Assembly: GCF_014642875.1 (NCBI RefSeq)
Contig: NZ_BMJC01000006.1
Location: 1 to 64,000, forward strand
Reading direction: 5' to 3'
Length of the DNA: 64,000 nucleotides
DNA from: Puia dinghuensis
GTDB lineage: Bacteria > Bacteroidota > Bacteroidia > Chitinophagales > Chitinophagaceae
Shown: positions 1 to 6,261 of the stretch, piece after piece
How the letters are laid out: each line of letters opens with the position of its first letter
How positions within the stretch are numbered: position 1 is the stretch's first letter
The notes under the pieces: generated by a model
Database searches by the model: none
What the model saw: only the letters and a program-made list of their open reading frames with translations
What the model was told of the DNA's origin: nothing
Translations under genes and position numbers: made by a program

Positions 1-378
1 GAGATCATGAACATTGCCATGGGGGTCGCGATCTTTATCTCCTGTATGGGGTTGTTCGGGCTGTCGGCCTTTGTTGCCGAGCAACGGAGAAAAGAGATCG
101 GCATCCGCAAAGTGATGGGGGCAACGGTGGCGGATATTGTAACGATGTTGTCAAAGGACTTTGTGCGGCTGGTCGTGATGGCCATTCTGATCGCCTCGCC
201 GATCGCGTGGTATTTTATGCATCGATGGCTGCAGGATTTTGCCTATCGCATCCCAATATCGTGGTCGATTTATGCGATAGCAGGTGCTTGCGCGATTGGT
301 GTTGCACTGCTGACTGTGAGCTACCAGGCTTTTCAAGCAGCGACCACCAATCCGGTGGAAAGTCTGAGGGCAGAATGA
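1..378 (+). CDS. FtsX-like ABC transporter permease, C-terminal part (5' end outside window)
   Basis: The reading frame is already open at base 1, so this is the last 125 residues of a longer protein. The visible part starts in a membrane helix, followed by the loop EQRRKEIGIRKVMGAT. That loop is the hallmark of MacB/FtsX-type permeases and precedes the final transmembrane block. Two further hydrophobic segments follow, and the protein ends in the common NPVESLRAE tail. Bacteroidota carry many such permeases of the 'ABC transporter permease with MacB-like periplasmic domain' kind. Substrate and ATPase partner cannot be told from this fragment. The methionine at base 7 is internal, not the start. 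Confidence 0.9.
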   Translation, partial: EIMNIAMGVAIFISCMGLFGLSAFVAEQRRKEIGIRKVMGATVADIVTMLSKDFVRLVVMAILIASPIAWYFMHRWLQDFAYRIPISWSIYAIAGACAIGVALLTVSYQAFQAATTNPVESLRAE

Positions 379-530
379 TTTTGAACTTAGATTCGTAAGA
401 TTAACTTTTTACTTTCAGCTCCTATTTGTTGGGCCTAGTCGTGACTAATACACGTTATATGATGAGAAGATAAAGTTATGTCATAACTTGGGTAAAATAA
501 CCGTTGCCTATGTCTGAAAAAAGGAAGTCG

Positions 531-562
531 TTGATGCCACGGACCTGGATTTCTTATCTTTG
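531..562 (+). promoter_or_regulatory. Bacteroidetes-type promoter for the gene at 582
   Basis: A TTG at 531-533 is followed after 21 bases by TATCTTTG at 555-562, an exact TAnnTTTG -7 box. This matches the primary sigma-factor consensus of Bacteroidota (TTTG, about 19-21 bases, TAnnTTTG). The expected transcription start lies about 15 bases before the TTG start codon at 582. Confidence 0.6.
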
Positions 563-581
563 AGTCCACACCCCAACCCCA

Positions 582-1154
582 TTGGATAAACTAGAATTCA
601 TTATACGGGAAAAACAAGCCGAACTGAAGGGCTTGCAGGCGGAGCTGAACGAAGCGCTAACAGGGATCGAGTCGCCGGATTATGAAACGGCAGGCCGGAT
701 TCAGCCGCTAATCTATGGAGTGATGGCCGAGATCGAACGATTGGAGAGGCTGCTGTTGGTTCGGCCGACGCCACGCGACTTTCAGTTCTATCTTTCAAGC
801 TTATTGACGGATGACACCTGTACCGTCCTGGAGTTGTGGACGCAGATAAAGGATTATTGGAGTGATGTCACTATCCGTCTCCTGGAGATTCGAAAGCTGA
901 AGACCAGCCACGGCATCAGCTGTACGCTGCGGTTGATCGAACCGGCAGACCGCCACCTAAATGCAGAGTGGACGACCTGTGCGCTACAACACATCGGTTG
1001 GAAAGCCTCCCAAGGTGGAAGGGCATTCTACTACAAAACCAGGTTGCGAAGCCCCGACCATTTCGACGCATTCTGCCAGATGATGAGCGTAACTTTGCTC
1101 GAATCACTCGCCAGCCTATGGAGACACGGGCAGCAATATTTTCGGTATAGGTAG
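582..1154 (+). CDS. hypothetical coiled-coil protein
   Basis: I do not recognise this 190-residue protein. It appears to begin at a TTG codon, since the frame has no upstream ATG and a good promoter ends 19 bases earlier. Residues 1-60 are charged and heptad-like, with EKQAELKGLQAELNEA and later MAEIERLERLL, and so probably form a helical coiled coil. The rest looks like a compact soluble alpha/beta domain with several Cys and Trp residues. There is no signal peptide or membrane segment. Coiled-coil start and globular end resemble some small regulatory proteins of Bacteroidota, but nothing here fixes a function. It stands alone, with no operon partner. Confidence 0.6.
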   Translation: MDKLEFIIREKQAELKGLQAELNEALTGIESPDYETAGRIQPLIYGVMAEIERLERLLLVRPTPRDFQFYLSSLLTDDTCTVLELWTQIKDYWSDVTIRLLEIRKLKTSHGISCTLRLIEPADRHLNAEWTTCALQHIGWKASQGGRAFYYKTRLRSPDHFDAFCQMMSVTLLESLASLWRHGQQYFRYR

Positions 1155-1232
1155 GGATAGGGCACCGCTCTTGTGGTCTATTTATAGCTTCGCCTAAAAG
1201 TTTTATCTTTACCCCTACAGTTACTCCATCTT

Positions 1233-2015
1233 ATGACCCCTTCTCAAAGGCTTGGACTAATAGCAGCGATCACGATGATGACGCTGATTATCATCTTTCT
1301 GATCCCTCCCATCGCGCAACCGCTTTCATTCCATCGTTTTGCCGATAGCCGGACCCTGTTGGGCATCCCGAACTTTGGTAACGTCGTGAGCAATATCCCT
1401 TTTCTTGTGATAGGCATCTATGGATTGATCCGGGTGGCAAGGGCTTCTGTACCGGCGGCAATCCGCTGCATTAATCTGCTGTTGTTTGCAGGCGTTGTGC
1501 TGACCGGCCTTGGATCGGCGTATTATCACTGGCATCCCAATAATGACACCCTCGTTTGGGATCGCATCCCTATGACCATTGTCTTTATGTCCTTCCTCTC
1601 AGCCACGGTAGCGGAGTTGGTCAGCCGGCCACTTGGTGCCCGGCTCCTGGCGCCCCTGCTCGCCGTAGGGGCAGGGAGCGTCCTCTGGTGGCATTATACG
1701 GAAATGATGGGCAGGGGCGACCTTCGGCTTTACTTTTGGGTGCAATTTTATCCGATGCTTGCCATTCTCCTGCTCTTATGGTTGTACTATACACCGTCGA
1801 TAAAGGTGATACTCCCAAGTCTTATTTGGATCATCTTCTGGTACGTGATCGCGAAAGTGTTCGAGCAATTAGATTATCCTATTTATCAGGCCATAGGTAT
1901 GAGCGGGCACACGCTCAAGCATTTGGCGGCAGCGGTCTCGACGGGGTATTTCGTCATTCTCTTTCGGAAGAAATACTCATCAAAAACCTATCCGAGCATA
2001 ACTTTGAAAGGATAA
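1233..2015 (+). CDS. alkaline-ceramidase-like membrane hydrolase
   Basis: A 260-residue polytopic protein with about seven hydrophobic segments. It resembles the alkaline (phyto)ceramidase / CREST family of membrane metal-dependent amidases: FADSRTLLGIPNFGNVVSN near residue 35, SAYYHWHPNNDTLVWDRIPM near residue 95 (candidate metal-binding His and Asp), and GHTLKHLAAA near residue 228 (the C-terminal His pair). Alkaline ceramidases cleave the amide bond of ceramides. Bacteroidota make sphingolipids, so a lipid-remodelling role in the inner membrane is plausible but inferred. A -7-like TATCTTTA at 1204-1211 lies just upstream. The gene is monocistronic and followed by an unrelated pair of genes. 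Confidence 0.72.
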   Translation: MTPSQRLGLIAAITMMTLIIIFLIPPIAQPLSFHRFADSRTLLGIPNFGNVVSNIPFLVIGIYGLIRVARASVPAAIRCINLLLFAGVVLTGLGSAYYHWHPNNDTLVWDRIPMTIVFMSFLSATVAELVSRPLGARLLAPLLAVGAGSVLWWHYTEMMGRGDLRLYFWVQFYPMLAILLLLWLYYTPSIKVILPSLIWIIFWYVIAKVFEQLDYPIYQAIGMSGHTLKHLAAAVSTGYFVILFRKKYSSKTYPSITLKG

Positions 2016-2105
2016 CTAGTGTGACTTTAATTCCTGCTGGTGCTCCAAAATGCCCTTGTAATTATTCAAATAAGTCTAATCTTAATAGATCGAAAAAGCG
2101 ATTCA

Positions 2106-2435
2106 ATGAAAAATACTCTTTCACCCAAAAACGAAGCAAAGTCTGAGAATCCGAATCTGCCTCCAAGGCTATTTTGGGAATTTATATATGAAAAAATGAA
2201 ATGGCAAACAGGTTACGAAACGGTGATCGAAAGAGTCCTGGATCGTGGAAATGATCATGAAATCGAAGAGTTGATCCGTTTCTATGGATGGGATAAGGTT
2301 TTGATGGTGTTGAAGGATCGACCGATCTACCTGATGGATCATTGTATCGAACGGGCGTGTAAGCTTTTTGGGATAAATAAAGAGGATACGGTGTGCTATA
2401 AACGGAAAGTGGAGAGGGGGCATGGGTGGCTTTGA
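2106..2435 (+). CDS. small DUF6922-like protein, possible antitoxin or partner
   Basis: A 109-residue acidic/basic soluble protein. I chose the ATG at 2106 because the upstream extension of this frame is not protein-like. The core FWEFIYEKMKWQTGYETVIERVLDRGNDHEIEELIRFYG resembles the small Bacteroidota 'DUF6922' proteins, which typically sit directly upstream of a nucleotidyltransferase toxin (AbiEii type) and are thought to be antitoxin-like. This assignment is from memory of the family pattern, not from a search. Here the downstream neighbour, only 20 bases away, is a PD-(D/E)xK-like protein instead of a nucleotidyltransferase. The two look like one operon, so a toxin-antitoxin or defence role is possible but unproven. 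Confidence 0.6.
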   Translation: MKNTLSPKNEAKSENPNLPPRLFWEFIYEKMKWQTGYETVIERVLDRGNDHEIEELIRFYGWDKVLMVLKDRPIYLMDHCIERACKLFGINKEDTVCYKRKVERGHGWL

Positions 2436-2455
2436 TAAATTCTTTACTTTAGGGT

Positions 2456-3427
2456 ATGCAGAATGTAAATTCGGGCGACATATTCATTATTCCCTATCGT
2501 AGCCATGATTTTCCATCCGGATCACCAGTTAAGGCCAAAGGCGATCTTATTCTTAAGCCCGAAGAGTTACTTTGGGGGGCTGTTACCGTAGGGAGAGCAA
2601 ATCTTATGGATGTTTTGTCGCATGGCAGGTATTCCGAATACGAATTGATTTACCGGCTATCCATCATTCTCGCCAATCTGACCATAGGCGGAAAAAACAA
2701 GCTCATCAAGTCTGCCGCCTTCCATCACCTGGACCCTTCTGAGAAAGGTGCTATCTCGTATTTTATAGGACTGACCGTAAGCAAGGTATTTGCTGAGAAG
2801 TTGCTAGACGTCCCCTGGTTGTTGCACTTTGATGTGTATCGGAATCAACTGGGCACGACAAGTGCCAGCGGTGTCCGGCAGAAACCTGACCTTCTTGGGC
2901 GTTCCAAGTTTGGAGATTGGATTATTCTTGAAAGTAAAGGGCGAGCCAATACCCTACCTCGGAATCTATTAGACAAGGGGAAGGCCCAAACCCGTACCAT
3001 CCAAGCAATCGGAGGGCGGACTCCCCATCTGCGCATATCTGCGGTCACCCATTTCAAGGGTAACGAACTTCATTTCGACTGGGCAGACCCTGAAGGCAGC
3101 GTGGAAGATGCTATGGATCTCAATACCACTCCTGACGAGTATTTATCACTCTATTACAGACTTGTATATATGGTGCTATCTACCCATGAACCATTTGAAA
3201 GCAATGGCTATACGTTGTATTCCTATCCTGATTTGGGTATTACCATTGGCCTACTCACGTCCATTTACCAGGCGTATGGTCAGCAAAACCTACCATCGGT
3301 AGAAGCAGTGGGCCCGCTTCCAAAGGAAGGACTGCCTGAAGTAGCCGGGCAACGGTTCTATGTTGGGACGGATGGAGTGGCTATCGGTATGAGCGAGGAT
3401 ATACGCCAACGGTTGCGCGCTCATTGA
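2456..3427 (+). CDS. PD-(D/E)xK nuclease-like protein
   Basis: A 323-residue soluble protein with no recognised family name. Residues 142-161 read RQKPDLLGRS then KFGDWIILESKG: Asp145 after Pro144, a hydrophobic strand, then Glu159-x-Lys161. This is the classical PD-(D/E)xK catalytic arrangement of restriction-enzyme-fold nucleases. A Lys/Arg-rich stretch, LPRNLLDKGKAQTRTIQAIGGR, follows and could carry further active-site or DNA-contact residues. The N-terminal 100 residues and the C-terminal third show no motif known to me. It lies 20 bases after the small DUF6922-like gene and is probably co-transcribed with it. The nuclease fold is inferred from the motif only. A degraded nuclease or a sensor using the same fold is the alternative. 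Confidence 0.6.
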   Translation: MQNVNSGDIFIIPYRSHDFPSGSPVKAKGDLILKPEELLWGAVTVGRANLMDVLSHGRYSEYELIYRLSIILANLTIGGKNKLIKSAAFHHLDPSEKGAISYFIGLTVSKVFAEKLLDVPWLLHFDVYRNQLGTTSASGVRQKPDLLGRSKFGDWIILESKGRANTLPRNLLDKGKAQTRTIQAIGGRTPHLRISAVTHFKGNELHFDWADPEGSVEDAMDLNTTPDEYLSLYYRLVYMVLSTHEPFESNGYTLYSYPDLGITIGLLTSIYQAYGQQNLPSVEAVGPLPKEGLPEVAGQRFYVGTDGVAIGMSEDIRQRLRAH

Positions 3428-3462
3428 ATTGCAATAAAATTCTCGTAAATAGTAGTAGCTCG

Positions 3463-5088
3463 TTATGGTTTTCTGCCAAAGCGACGAAATGCCTGGATGG
3501 TTTGATAAAATCCGTAGGCAATTATTATTCGCGAGATAAAATCAACGATATAGGAACAGGGGGAAGGTGTCAGGTAAGGCTTATCGGCATTGATCTTGAA
3601 GAGGCTTTCCGTTTCGAAGAACCGGAGGGGGTTCATAAATTTCAGGAAAGAGGCAACGAGATTTCCTGTACACCCCCGTTTGAAAAAAAGTTGTAACCCA
3701 TTCGCAGACCAAAGCAGCAAGAGATAGAAAATAACGCCTGATGCAAAGGTGAACGCGATACCTCTTCCCCAATTGCGGCCAAAATCGTTGGACCATTTGT
3801 TCAGCCATAAGCTGACCTTTGTAAAGCTAAAGCTCCTGAATCCACTGGGGAAAAAAGACAGCTGCTCAAAATGAGCGCTTATTTCTCTTGACTGATATTC
3901 CAACGCCCGGACGGTATCGCCCTGCCTTTGAAAGGCAGTACTGAACTGACCGAATGCCAGTTGAGCTTGAACGTGGTCAATTCCACCACCTGAATGGACG
4001 ATCTCAGGGAAATCTGTGTCGGCCACAAATATTTCCGTCAGTTTGCTGCTACTGAAATCCAGTATAGCGTCCTGGAATTTACAGAGGATAAAATTGGTTG
4101 TACCCAGATCGGTTCTGATTATTCTCAAAGCCCCGCCTTTTGGGATCCCGACTTCCTGAAAATCCAATAAGCCGCGATTTTTTGTGAATGGTTCGAAAAC
4201 CAGTTGACCGAGGCTGAAGTCGGAAACGACAACAGAATCGTCTTTTTCGTTTTCACCAAAAATGGAGAACGAATCTACACTGCAATTCGTAAACACAGCC
4301 CTTCGGAAATCATTCAAGCGAACCCGAAAAATCTTTATGTTGGACCGATCGATAAATGCAATGGGAATTTGATTCGACAAGTTGACGTCCGGATCAAAAA
4401 TAGTAAACTCACATTGTGAAATAAACATTTCATTATGGATGCTTGATCTATGCAGTCCAAATCTATCAGCCACAGAACCCATTACGATAAGGTGTTTAAC
4501 AGAAGCATCAATGCCAATCGACTCAACCTTTACAGCATGGATAGAAATGGTATCACATGCGCCCCGGATAAATACAGCACCCAAATGCGTTCTGCCTGAG
4601 TTTACCTTAGCAATTTTTATTATATTCACGCTGTGAGTCATTATTTCCAGCGAGCCCTCCAGGACAAGGTTGTCAATCTGTAAACCTGTATCTGTCTGAA
4701 GAGATACGCGCGACCGAAACTCATTGGTATCTCGGAACTCTAAATTGCTTGTTGCTCCAAAGAATGCTTCGTCTTGGAAAATGCAGTTTGCGAATGCAAT
4801 TTTTCCCGAAACATCCGGGTTTCCGGTTATCAGTTTTTGTTGAAACAGGCAGTTATTAAAAATGAGCGGGACAGCATTGTAGTTGGAATACGCGGTCGTC
4901 AGTTCGATCGGAATCGTTATTGTCTTATTGGTGATATGGACGGGGCCTCCATTAAATTCCAAAAACCTGGACTTTATTATATTATTCAATACGGCTTCGG
5001 GCATCTGGGTCCTTTCTCCTTCCATGCGAGAAATTATTTGACCTAAGTTATGCATAACTTCTGAAGTCTCGCCTTTTCGCGGGTGCAT
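3463..5088 (-). CDS. beta-helix/pentapeptide-like protein with C-terminal membrane domain
   Basis: About 541 residues from the ATG at 5088. The frame stays open further upstream, but that part lies over the divergent gene and is low-complexity. Residues 30-400 contain irregular pentapeptide-like, strand-rich units (FNNCLFQQKL, FANCIFQDEA, FTNCSVDSF, FILCKFQDAILDFSSSKL), as expected of a right-handed beta-helix. A helical linker (FSTAFQRQGDTVRALEYQSRE) leads to a hydrophobic segment near residue 460 and a final amphipathic/hydrophobic end, IIIAYGFYQTIQAFRRFGRK. That closing motif recurs in membrane-anchored pentapeptide proteins of Bacteroidota and resembles ion-channel pore ends. There is no signal peptide, so the helix domain is probably cytoplasmic. 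Function is unknown. Confidence 0.72.
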   Translation of the reverse strand: MHPRKGETSEVMHNLGQIISRMEGERTQMPEAVLNNIIKSRFLEFNGGPVHITNKTITIPIELTTAYSNYNAVPLIFNNCLFQQKLITGNPDVSGKIAFANCIFQDEAFFGATSNLEFRDTNEFRSRVSLQTDTGLQIDNLVLEGSLEIMTHSVNIIKIAKVNSGRTHLGAVFIRGACDTISIHAVKVESIGIDASVKHLIVMGSVADRFGLHRSSIHNEMFISQCEFTIFDPDVNLSNQIPIAFIDRSNIKIFRVRLNDFRRAVFTNCSVDSFSIFGENEKDDSVVVSDFSLGQLVFEPFTKNRGLLDFQEVGIPKGGALRIIRTDLGTTNFILCKFQDAILDFSSSKLTEIFVADTDFPEIVHSGGGIDHVQAQLAFGQFSTAFQRQGDTVRALEYQSREISAHFEQLSFFPSGFRSFSFTKVSLWLNKWSNDFGRNWGRGIAFTFASGVIFYLLLLWSANGLQLFFKRGCTGNLVASFLKFMNPLRFFETESLFKINADKPYLTPSPCSYIVDFISRIIIAYGFYQTIQAFRRFGRKP

Positions 5089-5117
5089 CTTTGTTCCTAT
5101 AAATCCGAACAAAGATG
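5086..5117. repeat. 32-bp inverted repeat spanning two divergent start codons
   Basis: The arm CATCTTTGTTC (5086-5096) is repeated perfectly as its reverse complement at 5107-5117, around a 10-base spacer. The left arm begins with the start codon of the minus-strand gene and the right arm ends with the ATG of the plus-strand gene. Each arm also contains a CATCTTTG box, one base away from the TAnnTTTG -7 consensus, that would serve the gene on the opposite side. It could be an operator, a symmetric promoter or both. Confidence 0.6.
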
Positions 5118-5498
5118 TTAGAGACGATCTCCTGGAAAGAATATGGGTTGCTGAGCGGCGGGACGCTGCTTCTATATTATGGCTGGTGGGCGGTGAAATA
5201 TGCCGCCAGCCTGGGATGGGGGTTGCCGAAGCCGGGATCGCGGGAGGCCGATGGGCGGCTGGCGGGACTATATGATTTGCCGAAAATAGTTGTACCGCCG
5301 GTTGATAAAAACGGGACAGCATCAGCCGGCGAACGGACGAAGGAGGTGATGGTGGGGACGAAAGACGTCACGGCTGCAAAGGAGGAAGCGGTAGAACCGC
5401 TGTCGCCGCAGCCCCCGCCAGCGCCGGCAATGGCTGCAAATCCGGATATCGGACAACATGGTTCGGGTTTTGGAGAAGCTGGGCCTCACCCGGCTTGA
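5115..5498 (+). CDS. small membrane-anchored protein at head of tra cluster, possibly frameshifted
   Basis: The 127-residue frame begins MLETISWKEYG, followed by one hydrophobic segment (LLSGGTLLLYYGWWAVKYAASLGW) and a proline/alanine-rich low-complexity tail. The predicted end (GSGFGEAGPHPA) looks unnatural. In the +1 frame the DNA from about 5452 continues convincingly with DNMVRVLEKLGLTRLDTKV and ends at a TAG at 5530-5532. Removing one G from the GG at 5451-5452 would join the two frames. The gene is therefore either frameshifted (mutation or sequence error) or decoded with a shift. It opens the Tra operon, and a small anchored protein at this place is common in Bacteroidota conjugative elements. 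I cannot name it. Confidence 0.55.
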   Translation: MLETISWKEYGLLSGGTLLLYYGWWAVKYAASLGWGLPKPGSREADGRLAGLYDLPKIVVPPVDKNGTASAGERTKEVMVGTKDVTAAKEEAVEPLSPQPPPAPAMAANPDIGQHGSGFGEAGPHPA

Positions 5499-5578
5499 CA
5501 CTAAAGTGGTCGATGGGCTGTGGGACGGATAGCCATGGCCGGTGGGGCCCTTTTTTATCATTCTAAAAACAGGTTGTC

Positions 5579-5923
5579 ATGAAGTGGAAAATGGGGAGAT
5601 GGAGAGGATGGTTACCATTGAGAAAGAGAGTTTTGGAAGAAATGTATTTGTGGGCATTGATGCTGGTGGCGGTGAGGGTCGCGGCCCAGGATGGGAATAC
5701 GGGGATCAACCAGGCCAACACGATGGTGCGAAGTTATTTCGACACCGCCGTAAACCTGATGTATGCCGTGGGCGCTATCGTGGGGCTGATCGGGGCGATA
5801 AGAGTCTATGGGAAATGGTCGCACGGCGATCATGACACGGGGAAAGTCGCGGCGAGCTGGTTCGGAAGCTGCGTCTTCCTGGTAGTGGTGGCCACCTTGA
5901 TACGTAGTTTTTTCGGACTATGA
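5579..5923 (+). CDS. traE: conjugative transfer protein TraE (DUF4134)
   Basis: A 114-residue protein with a cleavable-looking N-terminal signal region (residues 22-37, ending VRVAAQ) and the typical DUF4134 core: GINQANTMVRSYFDTAVNLMYAVGAIVGLIGAIRVYGKW, then FGSCVFLVVVATLIRSFFGL. Two membrane helices are evident. DUF4134 (TraE in CTnDOT-type naming) resembles the VirB2 pilin class of type IV secretion systems and is followed by DUF4133 and the TraG ATPase, exactly as here. Its stop overlaps the next start (ATGA). An internal ATG at 5642 could be the true start, because the first 21 residues are unusually Arg/Trp-rich. Confidence 0.88.
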   Translation: MKWKMGRWRGWLPLRKRVLEEMYLWALMLVAVRVAAQDGNTGINQANTMVRSYFDTAVNLMYAVGAIVGLIGAIRVYGKWSHGDHDTGKVAASWFGSCVFLVVVATLIRSFFGL

Positions 5924-6255
5924 AGACAGAGGTGTATACCATCAACAAAGGCGTGAACCGTGCTGTCGAGTTTCGCGGCTTGCAGGCGCAGTATATCTGG
6001 TGGCTGGGCGGCGGGATCGTGTCGATGCTGGCTTTATTTGCGGTGTTGTACATCTTCGGCCTCAACCCCTTCGTATGCCTGGGGATCATCACTGTTGCGG
6101 GAACGGTGCTCTTCCGCGAGGTGTACCGGATGAGCCGGACCTACGGCCAGCACGGGCTGATGAAGAAAGCAGCGGCGCGAAGGCTGCCCAACCGGATAAG
6201 GGCCGGAACAAGAAAGCCCTTCCTTCGGGAAGGGAATATGCGACAAAAGAATTGA
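5920..6255 (+). CDS. traF: conjugative transfer protein TraF (DUF4133)
   Basis: A 111-residue protein starting MKTEVYTINKGVNRAVEFRGLQAQYIW. This is the conserved opening of DUF4133, followed by two membrane helices (residues 27-66) and a basic cytoplasmic tail. It is the VirB3-like inner-membrane component that precedes the VirB4-type ATPase. Its start overlaps the stop of traE by four bases, and traG begins 7 bases after its stop, so the three are translationally linked. Length and motif order are normal for the family. Confidence 0.87.
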   Translation: MKTEVYTINKGVNRAVEFRGLQAQYIWWLGGGIVSMLALFAVLYIFGLNPFVCLGIITVAGTVLFREVYRMSRTYGQHGLMKKAAARRLPNRIRAGTRKPFLREGNMRQKN

Positions 6256-6261
6256 ACCTTT

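Noticed and set aside
1171-1211. TTG at 1171-1173 with TATCTTTA at 1204-1211 as a full promoter of the ceramidase-like gene.
   Set aside because: Spacing of 30 bases is too long and the -7 box has a mismatch. Only the -7-like box is mentioned.
5089-5322. N-terminal extension of the minus-strand beta-helix protein.
   Set aside because: It lies over the divergent tra-cluster gene and is Pro/Ser/Arg-rich. The ATG at 5088 at the end of the inverted repeat is the better start.
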